DNA of 64,000 bases, taken from positions 62,001 to 126,000 of the forward strand of contig JAAKBF010000007.1 in assembly GCA_012656075.1 (NCBI GenBank), given 5' to 3'. Made by a program: the position numbers and the translations under genes. The notes under the pieces are model-generated. The model was not told the DNA's origin. It saw nothing but the letters and a program-made list of their open reading frames with translations, and made no database searches. This document shows, piece by piece, positions 1 to 11,400 of the stretch (position 1 is its first letter; the number at the start of each line of letters is the position of its first letter). The DNA is from Phytophthora hibernalis. Taxonomy: Eukaryota; Oomycota; Peronosporomycetes; Peronosporales; Peronosporaceae.

Positions 1-1161
1 CTCAGCGAACATTTTTTTGCGCGACTTCCCACGATTTCGTGGAGGTCCAAGTTGCTCATCGTGTGGTCAATCAGACGACACGCTTTTGTTTCATCTGCGA
101 ACGACGCCAATCACATGAGTAGGCTTTGAACGTAACATTTGTCGACCACTAAGCGGGTCGGTCGTACCTGGTCCTTGTAACCAATACGCGTTCTTCGTTC
201 GTCCTTGCCCATTTGACTCAAGTTCATCTCCACGAACTCTGCCGCACGCCGTAAGTTCCCAGCCATCTCTCCGTCCTAGACCACATTAATCCACAGCCAT
301 GAATACCTGTGCTTTTCACTTCCACAGTGCACACCATTTCTCTCAATTACCTGCGAGATCAGCGTCCGCAGGTTGTGCCCCGTCGAGAAAAGTTTGTTAG
401 GCGCCGGTCCGTGGTGCGACTTGTCCTCTTCACCTTCAAACTTACGGTACGCGCTTCCTTCGTGCACGATGTGGTCTTGCACCACGGTACCGCACCCATT
501 GCCATCCACACCGTTACAAATCGTATCTCCCCGAGCGTAGTCTGTGATAAAGTTGTTCTGCTCGGTGTTGCCGCAAGTCTCGCATCGGAATCGCGGCGCT
601 GTCGGCAAAGAAAATCCAAATACAGGGTCGTTACTCCACTGCTCAGCCTCAGTTCTTGCAGCATCAATTAGCCGTCGTATGTACCTGTTTTTTGCTCTGC
701 ATCGAGCTCCGAGAACTCGTCGGCGTCCGACTTGCCGGCCTGCTTCATTTTTCTGATCAGCAGCATCACGTCGTTCACCTTAAGCTCCGGCACAAGCAGG
801 TTCACGATGCGCTCTTCCATGGGTAGCACCGGTTCATCTGCTTGTCTGGCAGCTTTAACAGCCGCAGCACGCGCGGCCGCCTCTCTTTGGCCGCTTTCTT
901 GGCCGCCTCCGCCTTCTTCCTCTTGTCCACCTGCTCCACAGCATCATAAAACGTCGTTAAAACGCCAATTTTTACTTAAATTTCCTGCAATTTCACGCTT
1001 CAGACCATGGCAAGAGGCTCATCATCCAATGGGGCGCGACTGCCGGTCGCAGCGGCCGCGTTGGACGCCGCTTCGGCCGCTCCAAAGCCGGCGAACACGT
1101 CCTCGGCCGCGCCGTTGTTCAGGGCCGCGAAGAAGTCGTCGGCGCCAGCGTCGAGGTCCAT
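1..1161 (-). CDS. TFIIB-like general transcription factor with N-terminal extension (partial, runs off left edge)
   Basis: RNA polymerase II initiation factor B family, acting in the nucleus. A zinc ribbon of TFIIB type reads CETCG, then about 16 residues, then CNGVDGNGC. It is followed by a linker (KLFSTGHNLRTLISQ) and by NLRRAAEFVEMNLSQMGKDE, then, after an intron near 90-170, ACRLIDHTMSNLDLHEIVG. The C-terminal cyclin repeats lie beyond the edge. I place the start at 1161 (MDLDAGADDFF), giving an Ala/Lys-rich extension of about 140 residues before the ribbon. Two introns join in phase: 947-1000 roughly, and about 599-655, where EQKT joins APRFRCETCG. No ATG sits just before the ribbon in its own exon, which supports the long form. 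The frame slips by one base near 890-905, probably a sequence error. The alternative is two genes, with the N-terminal piece ending at 668. The TFIIB identity is fairly sure; the fusion is inferred. Confidence 0.72.
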
Positions 1162-1735
1162 GATGGAGGTAGAGTGGTAGGTCGATGAGGTAGAGTGGGG
1201 TCCTGTGCGTGTGAGGGGCCAGAGGCTGTAGGTAGGGCGGGAGGGCGACACACTCGTTCCCCACTTAACAAATACAAAGCCAATTGGCGAGTGAATAGAA
1301 GAGGTCTGACTGGTAGGAGTACTGTAAATTATCAGGTTAAGTGCGATTCTAATTTTAGCGATAACGAGTTTGAGAGGCGATCTGTAGCCATGTGGTTCAT
1401 CGTAAGCGTCTCAGCCAGATCAGCCTGTCACTACTGGTTGAACTCGTCCAATGCAATGGTACTGTAGCCATAGATCATCACAACATGTGATTGGGGGTGT
1501 TGGAAGTGTGATCACCAGAAGAAAAACGTCGATAAGCCACCACGTCAACGCGCCATAGAGAGTGCGAGTGCAAGAATATCTGCACGGTGTATCTTCTCAC
1601 GGAGCTGTGGACCGTTGCCGCGGAAACATACTTCTGAAGTATCACACATTCATATCGCTGGCTAAAGAGTTGGAACTTGACGACGATGCTGGTATGAATG
1701 TCCATTTGTATCTCTATCGTCGTCCAAATCCAAAT
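1162..1735. other. Intergenic, no gene recognised
   Basis: This 574-base stretch lies between the 5' end of the TFIIB-like gene and the 3' end of COG4. Only short frames without family features occur on either strand. It presumably holds the TFIIB-like promoter and the COG4 3' untranslated region. Confidence 0.5.
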
Positions 1736-3509
1736 TCACCAATCATCACTTTCAATCTGCGGCAACAGGAATCGTACACTCACTAATAACGAGGAATCAC
1801 CAGCCTTTGCTGCGTTAGCCTTGCATCTGCCTGTCATCTGTTCGATTGCGCGCGCAACATCCTGCGGTTTGAAGTCGACACGCATGCGCAACAGCGTCAC
1901 AATCGTCTCGAGAGATAGTTCCTTTCGCACACTGGCAAATAATCCAGCACGTGCGAAGACTGCATGAGGTTCAAAATGAACACGACCTGGAAAAGACGCG
2001 TGGACGCTGTGCGCAGACTCTTTGGGGCACGAGCTAATAACTCGCGCTCAAGCTGCAGCGCACCCAAATCGTTGCAAGACTTCTTGGATGTGAGCAACGC
2101 GTGTTCCAAACAGGAAGTCAAGTCTTGCGTAACTGCCTCAACCAGGTCCTCTCCTCGAAGGGGGAACTGCATAGCGCACGCTCATAGCGCTGTAGTTCCC
2201 AATTCTTCATGACCTCTTCGCAATAAGGGTGAGCCGCGCGAGCCGAACGTATCATATTCCGCTGATGTGAGCACGTATTTCAACTGTTCGTCCATCTGTC
2301 GTTGAATCACTTGCAACAATCGCTTGCGCAGCGATCGGGACAGCACTTCCTGCACCTCGTTGGAAACAATGGAGTGGAATGCCTCAGTCAAGTCATTGAT
2401 GGGAGTGGGCAGGCACTCGAGGATGGGTACATCACTAGGAAACCCGGCGCGAGAATAATCATCGATCTTGTCCTGGAGTGCACGCACAAACTCGTCGCTC
2501 ATGTAGGCAGAGTTGATAGTCATGATGAGTCTAGCTTCCTCTTGCAGCGTCCGTCATCCACTGCCTGGAGCAGCATGTCTGAGAAGGACACTTCATTTTG
2601 ACCACCTTTACCATCGTCGTGAAGCCCAATAGGCCCGTCATCTTTGCCGTTAACCCCGGCAGAAGCTGCTTCAGTGGGGCTCAGCGGGATTACGCACGGT
2701 CGACTTGGAAGTGCCAGGATAGCTGGCAGATACTGCGAGTCTAACGCGTCCACAAGTGCAATCACAATGGAAAGCGCCATATGGCAGTTCATGCTGCCAC
2801 AAGCACAACCCAGCAATATCAGTAACGAAACTATCCTGGATAGCCAACCTCATCTTCAACTTACCACTGCGAGACTCTGAAGAATGCCTTGTTCAGCACA
2901 AATGACACATCTTCCACACATTCGACACGTACATGTAGACGCCGTGCTCCAGCTCCTGAGGCTCGGCAATCGCCGTCGCCTTGTGCACCGACTGGAACAC
3001 GTAGAACCTCTCCAGCACCAAATAGACGCCACTCAGCTCCTGCACTTTGGTCTGAATGCCTGCATCTCCGTCCTGCTGTCCCAGTCCTTCACACACTGTC
3101 GCCAGTAACGTCGTGTAGCTCACAAGAACGCGGATGATAAACGCCAGCTCATCCAGGAGCAGGTCCAGCATCTGCAGACTCTCGTCCGCTTCCACGTCGT
3201 CGGCCAGCAGCGCCCGTCTTGAGTCCTTTTGCGCCTGTGCATTAGCGCTTCGTTCCCACGCCACCATCGTTGCATCCAGAGCGTACATTTGCTCCATTTG
3301 CAGTGCAATGGCAGCACACGACGCGTGCACAGGGCCCAGCACTTGTCGTAGCACCTGCGCGTCATTGGTAACGTCTTCTACACGGTCATGATGTCCGTAG
3401 CTCCCGTCAGCAACTCACGGAGTCATTCCACGTAGATGGCGCGGTCAATGCAGCCGCGATCGTTCACCTTGGCGGTCTGTTTGCTGCCCCGCACGCGCTC
3501 CAACGCGGC
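1736..3509 (-). pseudogene. COG4: COG4, conserved oligomeric Golgi complex subunit 4: C-terminal part, broken
   Basis: COG4 is a subunit of the Golgi tethering complex for retrograde vesicles. Recognisable blocks in order are VQELSGVYLVLERFYV (family: ELIGLYVTMEEYFM), the DEFVRALQDKIDDY region, and FQVVFILNLMQSSHVLDYL followed by LSLETIVTLLRMRVDF (family: ATILNLERVTEILDYW ... VRQVLALRIDF). Only about 500 C-terminal residues of a usual 750-800 are present. Coding similarity stops at 3510, exactly where a duplicated segment of the neighbouring RING gene begins. An in-frame TGA lies at 3423-3425 (YVE*LRELL), and single-base slips lie near 3380 and 1935. The indels match the error pattern of the whole window. 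The loss of the N-terminal half needs either a real rearrangement or a misassembly. Several short introns split the gene. Confidence 0.75.
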
Positions 3510-4604
3510 ATTCAGCGAGCAATGCATCGATGGAGTCGTCCCGCTGTCGCATCGCCGTCACCAGCCGATCGGTTGTCTTACCCACTCTGATGAGAACTCA
3601 GCGTGTCAGGTATCCTTCACCTTTTGATTCCTGGTGAATTTGACCTCGTACCTGTTAGCGAAAACTGCCGGCGACGAATGGGGTCACCTTTGCCCGAACT
3701 GTAAAACTGGGAAATTAGAGAGGACAACATCAAGAAGCTGGCAAGTGCAATGAAACAGCAAACAGGTACCACTACATTACGAACCTTCTGCCACAAACTA
3801 GCAGCTCGTCGTCTTGCTGTGAAGCCGCGAAATACTGCCTACGTGGACGAGTAAAAATACTCTCTCAGCAATTTCGAAGACAACCTGCGAGACCTATGGA
3901 TACAACGCGGTACTAACCTGAATTTTCTTGGCGCTGTATTCACGATGAAAAGCTGACGCCATGATTGTAGAACGCTTCTGATAGTCCTGTTTCCGGCAGA
4001 GTGGACACACGCGCTGATTCGTTCTCAGAAACCTGGCAATTGGCAGCGATCATGATTCAGCAACATTGAAAATCCGGCAAAAATAATGTAGCACTTACCT
4101 TTCAAAACTCGTAATGCACGCGAGATGGAACATGTGTGTGCAGCTCAGTATCACTTGCTCTTTCACACCAAAGCCTCACGGCAAATGGAGCACGGATGCT
4201 TCGTATCACCACGAGCTGCTGCCTGTTGCTTGCAGTGCTCCCATTCATCGCGTGTGAGCTTTGGGGGTGGGCATGTTACCTGCGCCAAAAGACAGCGACG
4301 TCAAAACTGCTGTACAGAACAAACGATTTACTCATCGTCTCACATACCAGTCCTCTCTTTTGTGCGAGAGTAAGACGAGGACGTAGCTGATAGCACCGTT
4401 GTGTTGCGCAAGCAGAGCATCGATCAGATTCGGGTCCACAAGCACGGGAGTGTGGTCGCTCATCGTTTTCAAAAGTGCAAGTCTCACAGACCCACACGTA
4501 GCGATACTCTGAGACTGACACATTTTTTGCAGCCACGCTCTCGCTGCTGTCAATCTGTAGTTGTCAACCGAAATGAGCATCATGAGATCGCTCTCATGCG
4601 AACA
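3510..4604. repeat. Segmental duplicate of the 5' half of the RNF32-like gene (copy 1)
   Basis: This 1,095-base block is about 99% identical to 5758-6851 in the same orientation, with an offset of about 2,247. On the minus strand it holds the start codon, first RING finger, IQ motif and following exons of the RNF32-like gene, but not the second RING. I counted about nine differences; seven are indels in simple runs. Copy 1 keeps the first RING in frame (four TG units at about 4130-4137), while copy 2 has lost one TG. The left edge joins straight into COG4 coding sequence and the right edge into unrelated sequence. Confidence 0.9.
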
Positions 4605-4946
4605 TTTCAACTTCGTAGGCGAGACCAAGGTGCACGAGAAGAGAACGCAACGGCACTTGCATAAAGTCTATAGTTGGGCTGAAGCCAACGTGGGTACCAC
4701 CTCGCAAACTCACGGAAGGCCAACACTGGAAACGCACCTTGAAGCATCAACGACACACTACCCGGTACGTGCTTCAGCATTAAAGGCCCCACTCTTACTA
4801 CCAGCAGCTAGGAGCGCAGAGCGAGCATCAAAAGTGAGGTCGGTCGAGTTAGGTGACCACCAGATAGAATTCCACCCGTGGACAAGGTCAGCTTTGTTGG
4901 GCTGGTAGATGGCGCCTTCTTCTCACTAGCGGACGACACGTGGTGA
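4605..4946. other. Spacer between duplicate copy 1 and the RNF32-like 3' end
   Basis: I see no recognisable gene here. Plus-strand and minus-strand frames of 60-115 codons exist but show no family motif. The stretch is the sequence flanking copy 1 on its 5' side and the 3' flank of the complete RING gene. Confidence 0.4.
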
Positions 4947-6710
4947 TCACCGAGTCAGTCGAAATAACCTCTTGGCATTCTCCGTCGTAGCACGTGCCAC
5001 TTCTTCCTCCGTAATCCCGTAGTAATAAGCTGCCAGGGTCTGCACCACTGCCGCAATATCCTTGGGCTCACACCTCGCCCTCTTCTTCTGCCTTCCTCCA
5101 CTGTACCGGTACGGATACATCCGATCCAACGGGATGTGATTCACCATGTTCCTCTGAGGATTGCGATAAGTCCCGGGGAACTGCCCGTTGGTCAAGTTCG
5201 CTCTGATGTCCACCAACGACCTGCCTGCCATGGCTGCGACCGGTAGCTGGCTCGACAGACTGGGCACAGCGAGACTTCGTAGATATTGAAGTCCTCGAAG
5301 GCCGAGAGGCATTGCGTGTGGAAGGTGTGTGAGCAACTCAGTAGTGACACACCCTCCATTGAGGATCTGCACCGACAGTAGAGAAATGTTAAGGAGGAAA
5401 AGGTAAAATGTGGGTGCTCGCTCGTGGTACGAGTCGTACCCGAGTGCGTTGATGCAGATGGCACACTCGCTTTCGTCTCGTGTTTTGGCCTGTGTACAAT
5501 GAAACCCCATTAGCAGTCAAGCAATTGAGTTGGTAAGCAAGGTGAACGGCAAATAGACTGGTTTGCAAACCTTTTTGAAGATGGCAAGCCAGTCGTCTCC
5601 TCCGGGGAACACGGAATCTGCAGAATCACGAGGCGAGATAAGTGCACGAACAGGAGAGTCATGTTATGGATAAGATCCTTTCGGTTTTGCTTACCAGCGT
5701 CAGTCTCGGGTAGATGAGCTTGGAATACTTGGCGACTCACATTGATCGACTTGTCGAATTCAGCGAGCAATGCATCGATGGAGTCGTCACGCTGTCGCAT
5801 CGCCGTCACCAGCCGATCGGTTGTCTTACCCACTCTGATGAGAACTCAGCGTGTCAGGTATCCTTCACCTTTGATTCCTGGTGAATTTGACCTCGTACCT
5901 GTTAGCGAAAAACTGCCGGCGACGAATGGGGTCACCTTTGCCCGAACTGTAAAACTGGGAAATTAGAGAGGACAACATCAAGAAGCTGGCAAGTGCAATG
6001 AAACAGCAAACAGGTACCACTACATTACGAACCTTCTGCCACAAACTAGCAGCTCGTCGTCTTGCTGTGAAGCCGCGAAATACTGCCTACGTGGACGAGT
6101 AAAAATACTTCTCTCAGCAATTTCGAAGACAACCTGCGAGACCTATGGATACAACGCGGTACTAACCTGAATTTTCTTGGCGCTGTATTCACGATGAAAA
6201 GCTGACGCCATGATTGTAGAACGCTTCTGATAGTCCTGTTTCCGGCAGAGTGGACACACGCGCTGATTCGTTCTCAGAAACCTGGCAATTGGCAGCGATC
6301 ATGATTCAGCAACATTGAAAATCCGGCAAAAAATAATGTAGCACTTACCTTTCAAAACTCGTAATGCACGCGAGATGGAACATGTGTGCAGCTCAGTATC
6401 ACTTGCTCTTTCACACCAAAAGCCTCACGGCAAATGGAGCACGGATGCTTCGTATCACCACGAGCTGCTGCCTGTTGCTTGCAGTGCTCCCATTCATCGC
6501 GTGTGAGCTTTGGGGGTGGGCATGTTACCTGCGCCAAAAGACAGCGACGTCAAAACTGCTGTACAGAACAAACGATTTACTCATCGTCTCACATACCAGT
6601 CCTCTTTTGTGCGAGAGTAAGACGAGGACGTAGCTGATAGCACCGTTGTGTTGCGCAAGCAGAGCATCGATCAGATTCGGGTCCACAAGCACGGGAGTGT
6701 GGTCGCTCAT
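4947..6710 (-). CDS. RNF32: RNF32-like protein: RING finger - IQ motif - RING finger
   Basis: Probable E3 ubiquitin ligase. The order is start MSDHTPVLVDPNL at 6710, a first RING (CSICREAFG ... CTH.FHLACITSFERF ... CPLCRKQ), an IQ motif spread over an intron (KKIQAVFRGFTARRRAA), a helical linker (TTDRLVTAMRQRDDSIDALLAEFDKS), a second RING split by an intron (CAICINALG ... LSCSHTFHTQCLSAFE ... CPVCRAS), and a basic tail (GGRQKKRARC) ending in KRLFRLTR. Two RINGs separated by an IQ motif is the RNF32 layout, found mostly in organisms with cilia or flagella. The 5' part lies inside the duplicated block. This copy lacks two bases at about 6384, which breaks the first RING; the duplicate at 3510-4604 has the intact frame. 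Introns are short. RING zinc ligands are otherwise complete. Confidence 0.8.
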
Positions 6711-6851
6711 CGTTTTCAAAAGTGCAAGTCTCACAGACCCACACGCAGCGATACTCTGAGACTGACACATTTTTTGCAGCCACGCTCTCGCTGCTGTCAA
6801 TCTGTAGTTGTCAACCGAAATGAGCATCATGAGATCGCTCTCATGCGAACA
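5758..6851. repeat. Segmental duplicate of the 5' half of the RNF32-like gene (copy 2)
   Basis: This is the partner of 3510-4604. Its left edge continues in frame into the rest of the RNF32-like gene (AEFDKSINVSRQ), so this copy sits in the complete gene. Its right edge at 6851 diverges from copy 1. Differences between the copies are mainly run-length changes (T3/T4, A4/A5, A5/A6, TG3/TG4). Confidence 0.9.
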
Positions 6852-7342
6852 AGCGACGTTGAAGCAGTACGTACAGCTGATTTACGAGGAATGCGAGATC
6901 GTCTTGGACGAAGATGCAAGTCTAAAGTGATGGAGCGTGCCAGGTGATCCTGAAAATTGCAACCATTACTGCGGTGCCGTGACAATGGAGATCCAAGCTC
7001 TACTTTACCTGCAACGCCGCAGCATTGATAATCGTGGCCTTGTCCGACTTGGCAAACGGAAAAGCTGCAATCAGGGCACGTTGGATCGATCAAGTTATTG
7101 TGAACTGATATGTGAGTAAGTCACAGCCGCTGCTAACCTTCTTTCCGCCTTGCGCGCCTCATGACCGACACGAGCCCCAGCGACCGAGAGCAGTTATTGT
7201 AATTTTTGGTGTACACTGCGTACACGCTTCCTTCGCATGGCGTTTCAGCCGCTCAATTTCTTGCCCGCTCCAAAGGTCGGTTTCCGTGCACTCTGCCCAT
7301 TTCAGATAACGGCCACTGCCAGCATTCAAGGACGTCGTGCAC
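6852..7342. other. Spacer upstream of the PDE6D-like gene; possible coding scraps
   Basis: I recognise no gene. Two scraps look coding-like but cannot both be right. On the plus strand a frame ending at 6930 reads TLKQYVQLIYEECEIVLDED. On the minus strand an exon-like piece (about 7030-7090) holds CPDCSFSVCQ followed by a good GTAAAG donor. The stretch begins at a duplication boundary, so either may be a truncated gene end. It may also contain 5' exons of the PDE6D-like gene. Confidence 0.3.
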
Positions 7343-8331
7343 ATGGAGCCGAAGCATTTTGACCATGACGATGAGTTCGGGTGCAAGATCAGCAATGTGA
7401 AGCTGAGTGACAAACAATCACGGCTCAAGGATGAGGAGGCAAAGCCGGTCAAAGACGACGAGTCCCGAGCAGCCCAAGCCAAGCTGGATCTCGAGGTCGA
7501 GCGTGAGTGGAAGCAACTGCACGACGGCGGCGCCGGGAAATTGAGATTGCCAACAGCTCGTGGGCCAAGACTGTGTGCAAGGGGCTTACAATGTGAGATA
7601 TAGCAAATGGTAAATACAAAGATGGTCATCACTAACGGCGAATTGGTGCTTTTGCTAGCAACCACATGAACATGCGCTGTGCCGACACAGGTCGACTCAT
7701 GTGGCAGTCGGATGAATGGTGCGTGCAAAACGTTTGAGGCTTCCAAGTGATCCAGGACTAACGGTGTTGAACAGGGGTGAAGACATGTACCGTGTTGAGC
7801 AGAAAGGTTGGTACTGTTTCGTGCGTATTCAAGTCTGGCTCGGTGCTTATCCATGATATTTGTTTGAGTAGCGCGTCTTCCGGTGGATATTCTCAAGTGT
7901 TCTGCTGTATCGCGAGAGATCAACTTCAGCTCAGTTGAGGAGATTTCTCGCTTTCGTTTGAGCAGCGTGTCTTCCTGGAAGGAAGCTGCATTGAAGGTGA
8001 GTCGCCTTCGCATGTGGATGGCATCGTACCGAGAACTAACGTACTCACGTTTCCCTCGATCAAAGAATGGATTTTCAACTTCGGCTACGTGATCCCGGGC
8101 TCAACTAATACGTGGCAGCAGACCATCGAATCGGCGGGTCCAGAGAATATGCTGGACCCGGAGGTGATGAGGTTAGTATGGTTGATCCTGCTGCTATGGA
8201 TGTCCTTCTGTTAGCTCACCTGTTGCTTATCTGCCTGCCGTCTACTTAGCGGTAAGCTCACGATTGAGACGGCATTCTACGACGGACAACAATCGATTGC
8301 CAAGACTGTCTACAGAATATATTACGTCTGA
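7343..8331 (+). CDS. PDE6D: PDE6D-like prenyl-binding protein (PrBP/delta family)
   Basis: Carrier that extracts and ferries prenylated proteins such as small GTPases between membranes. Matches to the family run in order: NHMNMRCADTGRLMWQ (human WMNLRDAETGKILWQ), VDILKCSAVSREINFSSVEE, then VFLEGSCIE, WIFNFGYVIPGSTNTWQ (human FEFGFVIPNSTNTWQ), and the C-terminal IETAFYDGQQ ... YRIYYV. Five or more exons; the end at 8331 matches the usual C-terminus. The exon upstream (7343-7592) joins in phase as VCKGLTI-NHMNM and carries a charged stretch (EPKHFDHDDEFG ... ERE) not present in the roughly 150-residue animal protein. The true start is therefore unclear and could lie further upstream. Frame slips of one base occur near 7530 and 7956. 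It is convergent with the protease gene at 8483. Confidence 0.82.
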
Positions 8332-8482
8332 TAGCGCTTCTACCAGCGAAAGACAGATCATCGTCTGTTGCTCTCGCAACCACCGGAACACTAGCTCTCT
8401 TGGACATCACGGAGCAAATAGCTAAAGCCAAATGCATGTAACGCAGACGACGCCGTTCTCTCACATCGAAACAACCGACGTT

Positions 8483-11400
8483 CTATAGTTCTAGACGCTT
8501 GTCCTCTCTTGCCTCACTGGCGTTGATCTCGTCAATGGGATCGGGGTAGCAAGACAACTCCGACTTGAACAGGTACAAGTCGCGAACGCGAATAGGCCGT
8601 GGAAGTGCACGGAGCTCCGCAAGCTCTTCTTTGGTGGCATTCTTGCGTTTATGATGCGCCACCTTCTCAGCTGGATTACCGCGACCGATCACGTGCACAA
8701 TCAACTTCTTGGGACTTTGAAGGATCCATTCGCGGTAGTGCTGCGCCATCTCGCGCTTAGTCAACGTCTCCATCTCCTTCGCCAGCTGAGCATCCATATC
8801 AAATGCGAGACGTCGAGATGTGATCTCATACCAGTAGTGGTGCGTCGTTTCTAACAGGTTGTGATCAGGCTCGAGTTTCAACAGGATTTGGGCTTGAATA
8901 TGGTCGCGGAAGTGCTCATCCGCCATCATTTCAATCGCCTCCTCGAAATCAACCATAAAGCGGTCGACGCATGCGGAAATGTACTCTGCTGCGAACAACG
9001 ATGACTGAACCATTACACCAAAGCCTAAGATGCCATTTGTCACGCGAACAGTGCAAGAGACGTCGTAGCCCAGCTCTTGTTTCGTGCGAAGGGTGTCAAA
9101 CAGAGGTTCTTCCATCAACTGGTGGAGCAAGTCCGCGTAGGCTAGATGGCGCAGATTCAACGGACCGATTTGGTAGTAAAGCTCCACCTGCGTATTTGTC
9201 TCGGACTTGTTCTCGCTGCGCTCCTTCAGCAAAAATCCCATAGGCGTCTGGGGTAAATCACTGATGAGACGTCGCGGGAAATCTTGCAGCAGGAGTGGTG
9301 TAGACACTCGCTGCAGCTGTACTTCGACGTTGGAGATCATTTTGATCGCTACAGCCTTGGAAATATTTCCATGCGAAAACTGGCGAGCCACGCCTTGCTT
9401 GCCCAGAGCTGAGTAGACACATACGATCTAAGCGAATCAACTGTAGCAACCTCAATAGAGTCCAAAACTTCCTCCAATGGGAACGTATGCTTCTCCAGAA
9501 GCTGCAGCCGGAGATATTTCGCTTTTTGGGCTACCTTCGTGATCGCATTCTTGGATTCGCGCATCAGTTCTTCTCGCATCACCTCAAAGCGTGCTTCATC
9601 GATTTTCGTTCCGAACACAGCTGCGACCACCACCTCCACAAGAAGGTGAAGCTTATCGTTAAAGCCGCCACAAATCAACTCCAAGCCAGCTTCCTTGACC
9701 TGGAGCGAGTACATGAGCTCAGCCACGTTTGCGTGGTATGCATACTCATTGAGCACATCCCGAACCAGCGTCACATATAGCTGAGTGTGAGACCAATTTT
9801 CCACATTGGCCACCACACTGGGCAGATGCAGCATCAGCGCAACGTGAGCGCGAGGGTAGCAAACACACGATCCGGCTTATACCAAACCTTGCCGAACGTC
9901 GTTTTTCGCACACTAAGTCATCAATGCCTGTTGTATTCACAGGCGAAAAGTCTCGTGGAATAAACGGGTTCGGCCGAGGCAAGTACAGGTTCGGGTTTCT
10001 GCCCGCACTTTTCCAACGCTGGATAGTGGAGCCCGTAATAATCTCCTTCGAGTACTTGACGCCAAACCACTCTTCCTCGATGGCCTATAAGATCAAACAC
10101 ACATGTTAACATCGCGCACTGGTTTGAATCAGCAGACAGACCAGCACTTCGTACCTGCGCCTCAAATTCAGGAGAGCCGTCGAATGTCTGTGAAACGATC
10201 GACAGACAAACGGTATCGGCGCTCAGATGGCTCAACACCTCTTCGGTAAGCTCTTTCTTGAAGGCACCTTGAAAGAGGTCATAGCGCAAGATATCTTCCG
10301 GCGCCACCTTAAACATTGACTGTTGAACATTGTACATGGTTATATAAACCTCTAATAAACAGTGTTTCGACAAAATGGAACGCACCTGCATGATTTCACC
10401 CAGCTCCTCACACCTCTCAACAGCGCTGTCCTCTTCCTGGAATCGGAATGAAATATCGGCCAACGCAGCAAGCTCATCAAACACCCACCCGGACAGCCGT
10501 TTACTCGAAGCATGTGCAGATATTCGAAGACGGCGTGGACAATTTCTTCCCAGTGGGAAAACCCTCCAACGTGAGCTTCATGGTAATGTCAAACTTTGCA
10601 GCGTAGGTACCGCTATCGTAGCCGTCCGTGTCTGTCACTCCAGCAGTCACTGCAGAGATCCACCCCCGCTCTTTTAGCTGAAATGCACACCGCATTTTAA
10701 TAATCAATATCGCCCCAAGTCATTTCATCGAGAGGATAAGTTAGGCTGACGTACATGTGACAGCACAGATCCTTCGCTCTCATGGCCCAGCAGGCTAGCG
10801 ACATAGTCTGCGGGTTTCTGGTGGTGCTGGCCAAGAACTGGCGGGATCATCCAGTCAAGGTGCAGGGTATGAATATCCCGAACAGGCACAATCTTGCAGA
10901 GGAAAGGTGAGCCAGCATCCTTTGCTCCAAACGGCGCGCCTGCCGACGCGAAAGATGGGACCGTGACCTGCTTGCTCGGGATCGCACTGAACGAGTTCGT
11001 CACCCACTGCTCCAGCTCATCCAGCGCGTTTTCGCCGCACACAACGAGCTTCATGATGTTCGCCGAGTAGTACTTGTCATAAAACTGCACGATCTGTTCG
11101 CGAACATCCACGCCCGCCTTCTCGGGCAGCTCCAGCAGACTCTTCTTGTTTCCCCAACTAAATCGATGATACGGGTGGCTAGCAGGCGACACGTCACACA
11201 ACACTTGCTGCATCGGAGACAACACACAGACACATCAGTATCACCAACCTCTCTCTTCCCTGCCAACCTGCTCTCACCTGAGACCGAATCCGGTCGTTCT
11301 GCGTGGCCTGACTGAACTCCGACTCAATAGCCGATAGCTCTCTCTCCATAGCCTCTGCCTTGAGCAGCGGGGAGATGAAGAAGTGTGCGAACATGTCGAG

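Noticed and set aside
7159..8013. Minus-strand frame of 284 codons
   Set aside because: It runs opposite the spliced PDE6D-like exons, whose family match is clear, and crosses their introns.
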